Shown in pieces: positions 10,954 to 23,324 of a stretch of 64,000 nucleotides of DNA. The notes beneath the pieces were generated by a model. It was not told where the DNA came from. It did not search any database and saw only the letters and a list, made by a program, of their open reading frames with translations. Source of the stretch: Pieris napi (Eukaryota; Arthropoda; Insecta; Lepidoptera; Pieridae). Each line of letters begins with the position of its first letter. The first letter of the stretch is position 1. Position numbers and translations under genes: made by a program. The stretch is from the NCBI RefSeq assembly GCF_905475465.1, contig NC_062249.1:11854501-11918500 (forward strand), in the 5' to 3' direction.

Positions 10954-11636
10954 CAAGGTTGCAAAAAATAAGTCAGATATAGCGCACCCACGCTCATTTT
11001 ATGTCTTAGTCATACTTTCACTTACACATACTTAAAAGGTTTTATTCGATTTGTTCTTTGATTATATATAACTTTGACATTTTTTTTAATTTTACTTATG
11101 AATGTAAAAAAAATGTTTTTGAATCCCCTGTTTCACTCTAAACAATCGACGAATAAACCGTCATGAATTTTCATTCCAGTACCTCAAAACAGAACAAAAA
11201 AAGACATTCATTTCGAAATTGCGTAAATCACCAAACGGCGTCATGCGGGTCACCTTTTGTTAACCTCTAAATACAAAGACATAATTCACGACAAACCAAC
11301 GGTATTTCTGAAATCATCCCTTGCCCTAATTTTGGGACACAATGGAAGATAAAAAATGCTTAAACAATCCCGATAATTTTGTGTTTATGACATGTATTTG
11401 ATATATATAGAATGGGCAGTTGCTAAACAAACGAATAACTCAGCTAGAATGAAGATTTTTAATATTATTAAGTGTTATGCTATTTGACCTGTCCCAGCAT
11501 TTCTAGGTTGGAATTTATTTTCTCTATATGACTTAGGGACAATGTAACATTCTAATGGTATAAAAACTTTTAAAATAGATCTATCAGTTTTCCAAAATGT
11601 ATCTCTTTATAGTATTAGTTTATATACATTATTCAT
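10954..11636. other. AT-rich DNA, no feature seen
   Basis: No gene or repeat family recognised. Confidence 0.45.
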
Positions 11637-11679
11637 TTAACACGTTCGTTGCATTACGAGATCTATCAGATCTCTTGCA

Positions 11680-11722
11680 GGACTTTTGTATTGTGCTTGT
11701 TCAACGCACAATACAAAAGTCC
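11680..11722. repeat. 17-bp stem hairpin in piggyBac-like element
   Basis: Arms GGACTTTTGTATTGTGC and its exact complement are separated by 9 bases. It is sub-terminal in the piggyBac-like element and could be a transposase-binding or structural site. Confidence 0.7.
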
Positions 11723-12100
11723 GTGTTTTTTCACTCCTTACGGGAGGATGTAACTTGTAAAGTTCTTTAAGGATGAGCAGGACAAATATACATATTTGCT
11801 TCCTACTTAAAGCTGAATTCAAGGACTTTAAAAAATAAATTAGAGATGGATTAGGTCCCTAACGCACAGTACTGTAATTGTTTTAATTCCTTGCGTTAGG
11901 AGATATGTCGGTACTCGTAAAATCGTACGCCTCGTAGACGCAAGAGATGGAGGATGGGATTTTTAGTGTTGTCCTAGAATCGACATTCGGGAAGTCGCGG
12001 GCACGTTTTGGAAATAACACTCGCGTATATACCAGCGTATTGATTATTTTTGATAAACAATGAGTGATCTTAAAAGAAAAAGTGTAAAAAATCTATTTTA

Positions 12101-12499
12101 TTGGTGAGGTTTCTAACAAAAAATCAACGCCGGATTATACTGCTGCATCGTCCAGTAAAATATTTGTTTTGGAAAATGTTCAAATTTGCCCCATTGACTA
12201 ATGACAGTGATTCTGATTATGAAATATTTAACGATAAACCTTTTTCGTTGGAGCACAACAGCACTGACGCTTCTAAAAAAACTAAACGAATTGTTACCAT
12301 TTGCGCGTATTGTGCAAGCAATCAATTAATAAAACTTTTAGAATCGATAACTAAGATATTATTTTATTCCCATCACTACTTACTACACATATTGAACTAT
12401 CTTCGGTTGCGGTACGAGACACAATCGCTAGCTAATTTTTTTTTGGTATTTGTAGTTTATTCAAATGTCGTAACTGCGTGCGAACCTAGCAAAATATAA
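12101..12499 (+). pseudogene. piggyBac-like transposase remnant
   Basis: The stretch from ATG at 12176 reads NDSDSDYE (an acidic N-terminus as in piggyBac transposases). About 40 residues on, it has KKTKR then CAYCAS, which resembles the lysine-rich run and first Cys-x-x-Cys of the C-terminal cysteine-rich domain. The DDD catalytic core that normally lies between is absent, as if an internal deletion joined the two ends. Codons after about 12330 look random. An upstream ATG at 12060 begins MSDLKRKS but soon meets a stop. Confidence 0.45.
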
Positions 12500-12842
12500 A
12501 GCAATTAGCTATCTTTCACCCACAAAAACTTCAAAATATATGTCATTGTTTTTTTGGAAGATATAAATTATTTTCAAAAGTGTATTTTTGGGAGACTGAT
12601 TAGGTCTCAAACGCACCAAAGGATAGGCTTGTTACGAGATCTTTTAGGTCTAGAAAGCACCAGCTGAAAGTTCTTTAAAAATGATGGCGCAGTGAACGTG
12701 TTAACACTAAGAACACACTAAACATCAAATTTAATATAAAAAACATCAGAATGAATTTTAAAAAAAATGCGAAAGTGAATTTTAACAATATCATAATAAC
12801 TCTATTTACCCATATATTAAAAACAGGAACATTTATAATATT

Positions 12843-13171
12843 ATTCTACTGTACGTGTGTATGTCACTGAATTCCTCTTAAACGGCTGGACCGATTTGAA
12901 TGAATTTTGCGCCAGATGGCGCCCTGGATGGTATTGATTCACAATCGACTGCAGATGGTGCTGCAGTCAGTATCTAGGTTATTTATCTATACAGTAAATA
13001 AACAGCTGGTATAAATCTCCTGTTCGTAATTAAACTCCTAAACGGCTGGATATATATTGATTAATTTTTTGTGATTTCAAGTGAACTCTAAGAATGATGT
13101 GAATGATGATTTCATAATTAGATTTTTTCTGTGTGACGTGTGTACAGGGCAACGTCTGTCGGATCCGCTAG
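12843..13171 (+). mobile_element. Helitron, non-autonomous, with doubled 5' motif
   Basis: The 3' end GGCAACGTCTGTCGGATCCG runs into CTAG followed by T, a typical lepidopteran Helitron end. The 5' motif TAAACGGCTGGA occurs twice (about 12888 and 13038), so it may be a composite of two copies. The 5' boundary is approximate. Confidence 0.6.
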
Positions 13172-13295
13172 TAGGTATATAAAACCTAAGCCATAGTTAC
13201 AAACAATCATAAGTCAACGATTAAAACAAAACCGAGTTTTATAATACATATGAAAGATGTGATATAATTTCAATGCGTTACCTGAAATATATCAC

Positions 13296-13532
13296 ATGAA
13301 ACCGAATCCAAGATTATTGGAAAATGATCCGTCGAAATGGTTTTCGATTCGCGAAATACCGTCTAAATCTTTAAGCAGAGATTTCAAGCGACAACCTTTA
13401 AGGAATATTGAACTGGGTTATGTATACGTAACACGTCATGAACCGATTTGTATAAACTTCTTATATCTGTATATCTTTACATATTTGTCTCCTATTTTAA
13501 GTTGGGTTTGCTTTTTAAAAGACATCAAATAG
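13296..13532 (+). CDS. short unrecognised reading frame
   Basis: Seventy-eight codons from an ATG. The first 45 residues are charged and soluble-looking (KWFSIREIPSKSLSRDF) and the rest is hydrophobic and probably not coding. Possible weak donors lie near 13420. No partner exon, no homology I recognise. May be chance. Confidence 0.15.
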   Translation: MKPNPRLLENDPSKWFSIREIPSKSLSRDFKRQPLRNIELGYVYVTRHEPICINFLYLYIFTYLSPILSWVCFLKDIK

Positions 13533-13716
13533 TAATATGTATTATTATTTAGACTTACAACAAATGATATGTTGGTTGTAATATAATATTAAATTACAAA
13601 ACCATTAAAATTATAATAAAATGAATCGCTAAGTTTCAAACAAATATATAAAGTAAATTGGGAATATAGAAACCAGAAGTTCTTAGTGATTACAATATGG
13701 GACTGCACTTTATATG

Positions 13717-13779
13717 TTGCCTATATGGCTTAATGGTAAACGAAAGAGTATATCTCTATATCGGTTCGATTTCCAGCAA
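13717..13779 (+). other. tRNA-like relic with A and B boxes
   Basis: TGGCTTAATGG fits an RNA polymerase III A box and GGTTCGATTTC nearly fits a B box. TTGC/GCAA could pair as a partial acceptor stem. The length is below a normal tRNA and the stems are poor. It may be a decayed tRNA gene or a SINE head. Confidence 0.3.
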
Positions 13780-14678
13780 AACAATGTTTTGTTTAATTCC
13801 ATTAGTTTTGTCTTACTATGTCTTATGTATTTTTGCGCTTCGAAATTACCTTTTCTATTTTTTTTTCTTACAGTGGTTGCCTGGAAGATATCACCCAAAA
13901 GCGATAGGGCCGTCAGTTGCACTTCTTATTTAATTATGTAAAATAAATGAAAAGGACAACTGGCAATATTTTATTTCTGTATACAACGAAATGTTATTAA
14001 ATAAATAAACAACACAATTTTGCTGCGCGTAAATCGCCGTAATATAATTGTGATTTTTAAAACAGATACACAACTGTAACTGAATCTATAAAATAAGATA
14101 TTGTCAAAAAATTTATTAAATATTACAAGAAATAGTAGTATATAGTATACCATATATATCTTAACCAAATCAGTTCGAAGATAAAATGTAAGTGTTATTT
14201 TTACAGTAACAAGGCTTATTCACTGACAATTGAAAGACGTGTTTATTGAATTTCAAATACTGATCAACATTTGGGTCACGTAAGATTTTGGTTCAATTCG
14301 AAATCTACTTTAAGGTAATTGGTGAAAGTTAGCACGGGATTTATTTTATACGAAAAGTATTTCATGAATTTACGATATTGTCGGTCTGTTACACAATTAC
14401 GCTTGGATGTATAATATTTTGAAGCTATTTGCGTCTGTATAAAAAGTTGCCCACGACGACCGCCCACTGTTACTTATTCAGAAATATTTATTCCGAAATA
14501 ATTCGACTATACATCTTTGTCCCAAATTTTATCCTTGACTATTCAATTGACCATTTATAGAATGAGGACTTATATGTTACACCAGGAACCTTAAAGCGAA
14601 TTGAGATAAAATTATATAGTGAATGCTAAAAACATTTCAATGTCTTTTTGTATTTATTGGAATTGCGGCACTCAGTTC
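13780..14678. other. AT-rich DNA, no feature seen
   Basis: Only short chance frames. Confidence 0.4.
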
Positions 14679-14775
14679 AACTCAATTCAAATTCAAAAGT
14701 CATTTATTCATCTAGGTACAATTTGTACACTTATGCATGTCAATTTACGCCATACCATCTCACAATCTTATAGCG
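14679..14775 (-). repeat. LINE 3' tail fragment (GACTTTGACTT family)
   Basis: Short minus-strand copy of the tail also seen at 7.2 and 20.9 kb: CATTTATTCATCTAGGTACA and GTACACTTATGCATGTCAAT are diverged forms of the shared blocks. Confidence 0.5.
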
Positions 14776-15182
14776 GCATTAGTGCCCACACATTGTTATT
14801 GTCTATGTATTCTTGAACTGTGTAATATCCTTTTTTTATTAGGGTTTACTTGATGTAAACTTTAAACTTATGAAGCGGAAGTTTGGTTACAGTGAGGGAA
14901 CTAAATGAGTATTTTACACTCATTTAAAACCTGATTTGAATAAATTGTATATTTCAATTTAGCGGCATGATAGTAAAAATCTAACTAACTAACACCTCGC
15001 AACTGAAACTCTCTTAACCTCCAAGCATTGTTTAAAAAAATTCTTACTGTTGAAATCGTATTGTGGGCTTCTCAATAAACTAAAATACATTTTGTGTACT
15101 GGCCACACTTCTATAAACGTAATATTTGTCCATTAAAAATTCCGAAAGTTATCTACATTTAACTAATATGACTCTCAATAGT

Positions 15183-15275
15183 TGGGCCTCATCTGATGTT
15201 AAGTGATACCACCACCCATGGACACTCAATGATAGACCCAGAACTTGCGAGCCGCAACGCATTTTAAGAATTGGT
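15183..15275 (-). repeat. 3' fragment of the 1-4.5 kb LINE family
   Basis: Minus-strand match to the last part of the LINE, from the CATCAGATGAGGCC block back to the AACGCA block near 4385. About 90 bp, strongly truncated. Confidence 0.65.
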
Positions 15276-15672
15276 AAGCTCTTATTTGGTTGTTCGGAGA
15301 TCAATAGTTGGCAGCCAACCTTCTTTTTCTTATAGTGAAAGACTAGATATTGAAAAATAGATCTCTGTAAAGAGGCTACCTTTTTTCAGACAGGAAATGT
15401 GGTTAGAAATTTCACTTGTTTGAATTTAGATAGCTAAATTCTATTGGTTAGCCAATACTAGTAATCAAAATCAATACATAGTTCAGCATGACTGAGCTAA
15501 ATGCAACTCCAGCCAACGTTTCAAAACTTTGCCAGTAGCTTACCCACATCAAACTATAAGCCAGAATTGAAAACATACAGTTTCCTGCAATATACGTAAT
15601 TAGAATGAATGGGAATATAGATTAAAACAAATTCCTTTTTAGAAAAAGATACAAGTGACTCCCTAAGAAAAA

Positions 15673-15918
15673 AAATCAATCAATCAAAAATTAACTGGTC
15701 AATCTAATAGGCAAGTTGATGTTCAACCTCCTGTGCCTGACACACGCCGTCAAATTTTTGGGTCTAAGGCAAGCTGGTTCCCTCACGAAGATTTCCTTCA
15801 CGCTTCGAGCGAATATTATATGCGCGCATACAAAGAAAGTCCATAAGTTTACAGCCGGGGTTCGAACCTACGACCCCAGGGATGAGAGTCGCACGCTGAA
15901 GCCACTACAAACTAGGCT
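15673..15918 (-). repeat. tRNA-derived SINE with target duplication
   Basis: A 15-bp direct repeat ACTCCCTAAGAAAAA flanks it exactly (15658-15672 and 15919-15933), showing LINE-mediated retroposition. On the minus strand the tRNA-like head has the Pol III B-box region GGTTCGAACC preceded by GCTTCAGCGTGCGACTCTCA. The body carries TTAGACCCAAAAATTTGACG and CTTGCCTATTAGATTGACC, and the tail is TTGATTGATT-like. Confidence 0.8.
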
Positions 15919-16039
15919 ACTCCCTAAGAAAAATTATTATATAACAATACTTCTTATTGGCCTTGTTATTTCAAATCAGATTAGTTTATTTCTATAGAAG
16001 GGGGATCTCATTAAGTTTATTTTTGGAATTCAATATCTG

Positions 16040-16190
16040 CCTTGCGATTCTGTAACTCACTTTTCGAACTCGCACAGCAGTTTTCGCAGCGGCGGTTGCG
16101 CTCAAATCAGTCGTGAAGCAGTCATTTTCGATTTGGCATTCTGATAAACAATAAACTACAAGTTCCCTCCTTATCAGAATGCCAAATCAG
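16040..16190. mobile_element. partial MITE, CCCTGCGATTCTG family
   Basis: Starts CCTTGCGATTCTGTAACTC after a CTG and continues with CACTTTTCGAACTCGCACAG and the ATCAGAATGCCAAATC block seen in the complete copy at 36.2 kb. The right half is lost or diverged. Confidence 0.6.
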
Positions 16191-16661
16191 AGACTTGGCT
16201 GGTGTGTATTGTAGAACATATACGTGCAAGAGGAAGGTTACAAGAGGCACCTTAAGCTCAATACAATAGTACTTTCATTTCATAAGTCTTAACAGGCTAC
16301 TTACAGAATACTTTTTGGGCTTCATCTAGAAATTCAATGATTGCCTCATGTTCTGCCTTTATATTATTTTCTCTTAATGTATCTAAAAATAAGTTTACAG
16401 CTATTAAATAAAGGTTTTGCTAACTTTGTATAGTTTATTGCAAACTATTTCAATTCTCCAAGCTTCAATAAACGTCTAGCATCGTAAAATATTTTATTAC
16501 GAAATATCTAGAACAAATCCATCTTGAAACAACACATAAACTGAAAAATCCTATTGAAAATATTTTCAACTCGTTGCTTGCGACTTTTTTCATCAATAGA
16601 ATATTTAATAGGAATACAATATACTACCGTTTATTATACTATTTGCGAGTTATATTAGTTA
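16191..16661. other. AT-rich DNA, no feature seen
   Basis: No named repeat or gene. Confidence 0.4.
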
Positions 16662-17168
16662 CTAGCTGCTTCGTAAACTTCGTTTCGCCTTATTATGCTT
16701 TTACTTAGCTTACCTTTTTAGTACAAACCAACATATTATGGCATATTTTGCTATGCTAACCCATAGAAACTGTTTGCGTTCACAATTACAGCAAAATAAA
16801 ACTAATTTTTAGGTTTATCCGCGCAATTTTTCCTTTCTCAGGTAAGCCTTCTTAGAAAGAATTTCTCAACCTTTTCATGTGAAATAAATGTTAACTGTGT
16901 ACATAATATAGGTATGACAAAAATTAACTAAGTACAATTTATTTTGTAAATCTGTGCGATAATTTTATTTATATGCGTAGTTTTGTCAACAGATGCCACC
17001 ACATGCTGTTTGCATTCGTAAAATTAATTAATTAATTTATTGTTATTCGATAACTTATCCGATATTTTATTACTAAGAATCCATCAAAAAAGAGATAACT
17101 AAAATTGGTCCAGCCGATCTTGAGTTATTAGTAGTGTAACTAACACGACTTTGTTTTATATATTTAGA
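16662..17168 (-). mobile_element. Lep1-type Helitron
   Basis: On the minus strand it starts TCTAAATATATAAAACAAAG and ends GAAACGAAGTTTACGAAGCA then GCTAG, with A and T flanks. The stretch with ATTTTGCTATGCTAACCC matches the 3' part of the copies at 9.5 and 45.3 kb. It is longer than most copies here and non-coding. Confidence 0.7.
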
Positions 17169-17247
17169 ATATTATTATTAATGCTTTTACAGTATATGCT
17201 ACCCATATAATTGCCAAAAGGAACTAGGATATAATAGACTGACAAGT

Positions 17248-17368
17248 AAAGAGCGTACCATTTCCTTAAAGCCGGCAACGCACTAGCGAGCCCTCTAGCA
17301 TTGAGAGCGTCTATGGGCGGTACCACTTACATCAGATGAGCCTCCTGCCCGTTTGCCTCTGTTCTACA
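17248..17368 (+). repeat. 3' fragment of the 1-4.5 kb LINE family
   Basis: Plus-strand copy of the LINE end, with GCCGGCAACGCACTAGCGAG and GAGCCTCCTGCCCGTTTGCC, differing from 4376-4475 at several positions. Truncated on the left. Confidence 0.75.
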
Positions 17369-17574
17369 TTTAAACTAATAAACCATATAAAAGTAGGTAC
17401 TAAGATATTAATTTCATTAATTGTACAATTATTTGAATTCTCTTTGCTCAAACTTTATTTAAATTAATGTTACCCATACATATTAAAGCTTTATTAATGG
17501 TTTAATAATGGTGTATAAAAAATACCATTTAATAAAGTGGTTTAAGTGAACGATCAATCAATTTTTATGAAGAA

Positions 17575-17820
17575 TGAAGTTTTATGAGAAGTGGGGCGTG
17601 CGATTTTCAACCTTAAGGTAATAAGTTCAAGCCTGGTTGTGCACCGGGTTATTTCATATGGCAACAATTGCTGATGAAAGCATGAGGCAACTGGCATGAC
17701 TATAAACAAAGACTAATTAATACACCTCTTGAAGGAACATTCCTCAACAGTGAAACAGAATACAATATGTCCCCTAAAAACCCTAAAACTAAAATTGAGG
17801 CAATATACAAAAAAGGTTAA
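17575..17820 (+). repeat. possible diverged SINE
   Basis: Has a loose tRNA-like head (GTGCGATTTTCAACC, then AAGTTCAAGCCTGG resembling a B box). No second copy in the window confirms it. Confidence 0.25.
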
Positions 17821-18009
17821 AATTAAAAAAAAGTTGAAAAGAAACTTAGGTAGAAGAAGCGAAGTAATGTAAAATATATTTTTGTGCAATCTCCGGCTTC
17901 ACTTATGAATGGTCGGCTGATTGGTGCTTTGCTTTCATTAAAACTATATAGGTTAACGATGTACGTACAGCATTTCTATTAATATACCATAATTATGTAT
18001 TAAATAATC

Positions 18010-18275
18010 TTTATATTGAATCTAGTATCACCGGAGTTTTTGGACGTAACAGTTATGCCATTGAGGCCCGATAAAATGCGTGAGCGACCCCGGAGACAAA
18101 GCAGGCCACGTTTTAGGAACTACCCGAGGTGGTTTTAGTGGGAATTGCTTACTTAGTTTAGTCTCTAAATAGCAGATTCTGGTGTGGATCGAGTATCACG
18201 TACCCCTGCTACATTCGGGCGTAGGGGATGTGCAAATGCATTTCCACTACGGAGATAAAAAAATAAATAAAAAAG
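18010..18275 (+). repeat. LINE or SINE 3' end with A-rich tail
   Basis: A GC-richer block containing GAGGTGGTTTTAGTGGGAAT, ATCACGTACCCCTGC, GGGCGTAGGGGATGTGCAAA and CATTTCCACTACGGAGATAA, followed by an A-rich tail. This layout resembles a widespread lepidopteran non-LTR 3' end. No coding sequence remains, so the clade is not given. Confidence 0.45.
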
Positions 18276-19535
18276 GGTTGTTAAATTAGATATTTTGGTA
18301 GGTGACGTATCATGCTATCTTCAATACGTCGTAGATTTTTGTATGGTTTTTTTACGTTAAAAAAATAGTTTGGTTCACTTACCTATATCCTCATTGCTTT
18401 AGGGATAATACCTGTAATAAAAATCTAATATTAATAACCTTCAGTGTTATTAAATTGATTTATTCAAAAAAATTATTCTCTGCCTAAATCATCGTTAAGG
18501 TGACGTTTTACGACGGAAACACAGTTTTTTAAATCTTCATATATCACGTACATAAAACATTTATTAATTTTGCACTTTATTGCAATATTCTATAGGATTA
18601 TCTGTTTTATATCATATTTATCTTACGTGTATTTGCCACATCTCAAAAACATATTTATTTTTTATTACTAAAGAAAATTTATGTTCCGTATACAACAAAA
18701 GCTAGCATTCCAGTTGAAAGATATTACCGCCAATTCAAGATCCTCAAATAGCCTTATTTTATTGGGAAAGTTTGATAATTAAAGTTTCCCTTCAATATTG
18801 GGAAAAAGTCAATCAACTTTTCGTTCGTAGTCGACGGCCATGTCAGACGCATTGTTAGCCGTGTGTTTCACAGGAAATTGAATATCCCAAAAGGTTGCTG
18901 CTGAAAAACATAAAAAGTCAAGTCTGAATTTGAAGGGTGGATTTAAAAACCCAAGAATAATATGTATGTTTGTATATAAGCCACTAATTAACTTATTATA
19001 TTTTTTAATCATGATTGCCCATAAAGCGCGGGCCTGATAATTGACTTTTTAAAAAATTAACCCCGATAACAAATTGCATAAAAACACTTATTTGCATAAC
19101 ATGTACAGGACGCTACATTATTAAATAATATTATAGGAGTAAGAAATAAAATAATAGAGTTTATTAATTAATTAATTAACAGGTTGTTCGGACATTAATA
19201 ATACCTGTCGCTTACAGTATTGGTTGGTAACAAGAAATTTCTACAAAATTTTATATATGGTTCACAATATTTAATTTATTTTTCAACTTACTGAAAACGA
19301 GTTTTCATAATTAAACCAATTTCCTTTTTAACTTTCAACGTATATTACGAAATTTTCATTCGTGATTAAAAGACGTTTAATTAAGAACTCTTAAATACCT
19401 TTTAATTAATGGAGGCAATCACATTATTAAGGTTTTATTAAAGGGTTAAATTCTGTTACTTTAGAAGTAGGATAAAGGTACGAATTTATTTTTAAAACTC
19501 TAATGTTGTTTCTAATTTGTTAAAAAATTCTATTA
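18276..19535. other. AT-rich DNA, no feature seen
   Basis: Short frames here, such as the one at 18809-19012 on the minus strand, have no recognisable features. Confidence 0.4.
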
Positions 19536-19718
19536 TCTATATAAATAAAAATGAATCGTAAAATGTGTTTTTAAACTCAAAACGTCTGACGGCTGGATCA
19601 ATTCGAGATTTTTATTAAATTAATTCCTTGAAGAAGAAGATTGGTTTTTATTCCAGGAAAGCGCACAGTCTATGGAATATTATATCAAAAAGTTTCATAA
19701 GTTCGTGGTAGCAGCTAG
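19536..19718 (+). mobile_element. short non-autonomous Helitron
   Basis: Begins TCTATATAAATAAAAATGAA, has GACGGCTGGATCAATTCGAG, and ends in GCAGCTAG followed by T. Only 183 bp: the two ends with little between. Confidence 0.7.
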
Positions 19719-20883
19719 TATTTATTATTTATATAAAAGAAATTGCGTCACAGGCCTCTTTTTCCACATCTATTTGATTAGCTTAAGACATCCTAAGAGA
19801 GTCACACCTAGGGTAATTTTAGCAATTTTAAACTAAATTAAATATCGTGTCATAAGAATATCAAATTTAAAATTTTATTGCTTCTATCTCGCGTGCATTT
19901 ATCTTGTTGTGCATAACAATAAACGTAAGTAAATAGAATCAGTAAAATGAGACATAAATACAGCTATAACTCAGGAAAGCAACAGATTGCATCTGGCTGG
20001 GGGCGATTCCGTGAAATCGATATGGATAACTCTATTATTGAGATGTCTCGAGTCTCGACACGATCCGAGCTTTATATTTCAACCATGAAATAACGTAACA
20101 CGTATACGATTTCGGAGCTTTTCGGATATTTAATTTCATGCATATTAGACATAATACAAGATATGCACAACAATGTACCTACTTAACGTAATTTTGTGAA
20201 TCACGCTCTTAATGAGGTTTAATTTTAGTTTTTTTTTAATTATTTCCTTGCTAGTTTGAAATTATTATGTTCTGATATAACTGATTGTGTATGTGTGTAA
20301 AATTTGTGAAGTCATATTTTATTGTATATTTTAAGCATACATATTGTTTGTTTTAAAATATACTTACAAATAAATAAATACAATCGAAAATCTAGCAAAA
20401 TCACGCTAAATGGCAAAGATTGCTTTAGAGGTGAGCTCAAACAATCTTAAAATTACTATAATTACAACGCATTAATTGAAGCTAAATTGAACGAGTCTCA
20501 AATTTAATAAACTCTAATAAATCTCGCGAGAACTCTAATGAAGCAATTAAAAAGAAATACCTTCAGCTTGAATTTTGATTCATCACCTTCAGGCGACAAA
20601 AAAGCAAGTTCGTAATCTTGTCATTTCGCCGGAGGGTACTTCTCAATTAATAAAACTCATTTCACAACACCCAATGAAGACCATTCCACTCTACCAATAG
20701 CTAAGTATTTGAGTTAATTTTTGAGTTATAGGGTGCTCGAATTTCAATTTTGAAATAAGCTATCTCGATAGGATTTTCCTGAATTATATTACGTACATAT
20801 AGTGCTTTTAATAGTTTTAGTTATATTAATGATAATAATAATAATTCAACACCTACTGGCTTTATAAAACCCATATTAATGGA
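19719..20883. other. AT-rich DNA, no feature seen
   Basis: No gene or repeat recognised. Confidence 0.4.
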
Positions 20884-21178
20884 AGTCAAAAAAAGACAAA
20901 AATCATTTATTCATATAGGTAACACAATGTACACTTTTGAACGTCAAAAAAAAATACATTAAATGCTTCTAATTTTACATTTACTGCCAGTTCTCAAATC
21001 AAGGGCGTAGAACGGAAGAGAAATAAGCAATAAACTCTCCGCCACTCTTTTTAATCGCCAAGTTTTTTTTTACACAACGTTTGTAAGGAGCTGCAACCAT
21101 TACACCATGTTCCACATGACATCTTAAGTAATAAATAATAATAAAATAAATTAAAAACAAAGATTTGTCCTCTATAGA
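20884..21178 (-). repeat. LINE 3' tail (GACTTTGACTT family)
   Basis: Closely parallels 7165-7460 over its whole length, down to the shared AAGATTTGTCCTCTAT stretch. Minus strand. Confidence 0.65.
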
Positions 21179-21620
21179 GGTTTTGTTGGCTTAATATTAA
21201 ATTAAATGCTTCCTGGCAGGAGCTAATTATATACGGTAAAACATTTGCTGTTTCCTCACACTTAAGAACTCGTGAAATAGTATTTATTTAAATATTGTAA
21301 GCCTTTTGTACTTGGAAGGTTAAGTTAAATGGATTGAATTTATTTAATTCTACGCGAAAATACCGAAAGTACAAAAATTAATTAAGCCACTAAAACTGAG
21401 CTCGTTATATTTAATCCTATCTTTAGCCCGCTATAATCCAATATATTGAGGAGAAATTTGTTCAATTTACGAAAATAAAAAATAATTAAGCCGCATCGTT
21501 GGTCGCTAACGACAGTGAATTATGTCGAAATCTGAATTTATCTCAAATTGGAATTAACCAGTTATTTATCAACTGATTTTTATTTTTATATAGTTTAGTT
21601 ATCAGTAACCACGAATAAGC

Positions 21621-21650
21621 AATATATTGAGTCTAAAGACTCAATATATT
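21621..21650. repeat. 30-bp near-perfect palindrome
   Basis: Arms AATATATTGAGTCT and its exact complement are separated by AA. Confidence 0.8.
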
Positions 21651-21786
21651 ATATGTTAAAACAAACACAACAACAATATGTTAAAACAGTAGAAGTTTTT
21701 GTGTCAATGGGGTCTTATGATAAAGACAGCAAATTGTGTGGGTATATTTGTATTATTACACTTACACTTTTTTAATGCGAATATTA

Positions 21787-22108
21787 TCTAATATATAAAA
21801 TTCTCGTGTCGCGGTGTTTGTAGTTTAACTCCTCCGAAACGGCTTGACCGATCCTCATGAAATTTTGTGTGCATATTGGGTATGTCTGAGAATCGGACAA
21901 CATCTATTTTTCATCCCCCTCAATCTTAAGGGTAGTCCAGTCCACCCTTAAATTATATTTTTTTTAATTTTTAGATAATTTTTTTTTAATTTTTATGAAC
22001 CAGCATTAAAAATACAAACAACCCCTAATTTTCACCCCTCTACAATTAACCCCTATTTTTTATTATAAATGATATACATGGCAAAACGAAGTTTGCCGGA
22101 TCAGCTAG
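21787..22108 (+). mobile_element. Lep1-type Helitron
   Basis: Starts TCTAATATATAAAATTCTCG and ends TTTGCCGGATCAGCTAG then T. Same subfamily as 473-797 in opposite orientation, and about the same length. Confidence 0.75.
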
Positions 22109-23324
22109 TATGTATATACTTTTCCTACCTTCTAGAAGATAGATCAACTTACGAGCGAGTTACGCTACAATATTTAAAGTCTAACTTCTAAACACCTGGT
22201 GAATTGATGTGTTTCCGTTGTCATTCGCCTGTTTCTATCAAATTGACTTTATGTCAGTATATATTTAGCATAAGTCATTAAATATTACAGCTATTTTACA
22301 TTCTAAAACAGTTTTGTTTGACTGTGAAATATACTTACAAACACCCAGTGAAATTAAGGTCACCAATTCGGTTCACCAGTTCTTATTTACTTATCAAAGA
22401 CAAATATTAGTATTGTAAGCTTGATTAAATGTAAAGTACCTTTATAAAGTTTCTTAGAGAAATAAAATATGAAGATAAAAATGTATATTATGCTGTAAGA
22501 GGTGAATGCACGAGTATGAATAAATCTGCAGAAATTTAAAACCCAAGTTATGCTTTTCAGTTTTATGTAAGTACGTTGTATGGAGATATTCTACAAATGT
22601 TTTTAAATCTGTATATGTAGTACCTATGTTTGTTTATTGGCGTCTATAATAAGTTCCATGAGTAAATGTGGCTATTATATACGCTTTATAAATTTGAGAT
22701 AAATACCCCTTGACATCGATTGAAGGCCGTGATCCCGCCATTTCAATTTTTTAAAGAAACTTTGAAAGTTGGATCTGTGTGTATATGAGAAGATAGAGAA
22801 AAGCTGTCCTGGTTTTAATATCTATATAACACTTACGTAGTAAACAATAGGAAGCCTTTGTACAAAATGACAAGGTGGTTGCGAATATCTTATTAAGTAT
22901 TTCATTAGACATTTTATTTAAATCTCAATTTAAGGACAATAAATGTATTTAGAATAAGAATCGATTTAATGAAGAATCATAAGCTTATCATTAAACTTAA
23001 AAAAAAACACAGTTGAATACACGAGCATTTTTCTATTTGATAGTGCTACGAAATGCGTAGGCACAAACTAGTTCGTAGACATGCTACAATTTGCTACGAT
23101 ATACTCGTATCAACAAATCCCTTTCTACTGATAGAATATGAGAGGTGAACTAGTAAACAAGAATCTATTCAATTATAGCTTTTCTGATACTCGATCTGTT
23201 TATTCATTTCATTTGATCAAATATACTTCTACATACATTCGTGATTTATACTTTTTCTAGATGTTTTAACCTTTTTATAGTTTTATTATTGTATTTTTCA
23301 CTAAATAAACAACATGTACATCTG
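22109..23324. other. AT-rich DNA, no feature seen
   Basis: No gene or repeat recognised. Confidence 0.4.

Larger units (their letters stand above)
11641..12700 (+). mobile_element. internally deleted piggyBac-like element
   Basis: TTAA flanks both ends (11637-11640 and 12701-12704), the diagnostic piggyBac target duplication. The ends share CACGTTCNNTGC in inverted orientation. A 17-bp stem hairpin lies at 11680-11722. Sub-terminal GATTAGGTCC/TCTC...AACGCAC blocks recur near both ends. It carries a relic of the transposase frame (12101-12499). The catalytic core is missing, so it is non-autonomous. Confidence 0.75.

Noticed and set aside
13717..13779. Functional tRNA gene
   Set aside because: A and B boxes are close to consensus but the length and acceptor and anticodon stems do not fit a working tRNA; kept only as a tRNA-like relic.
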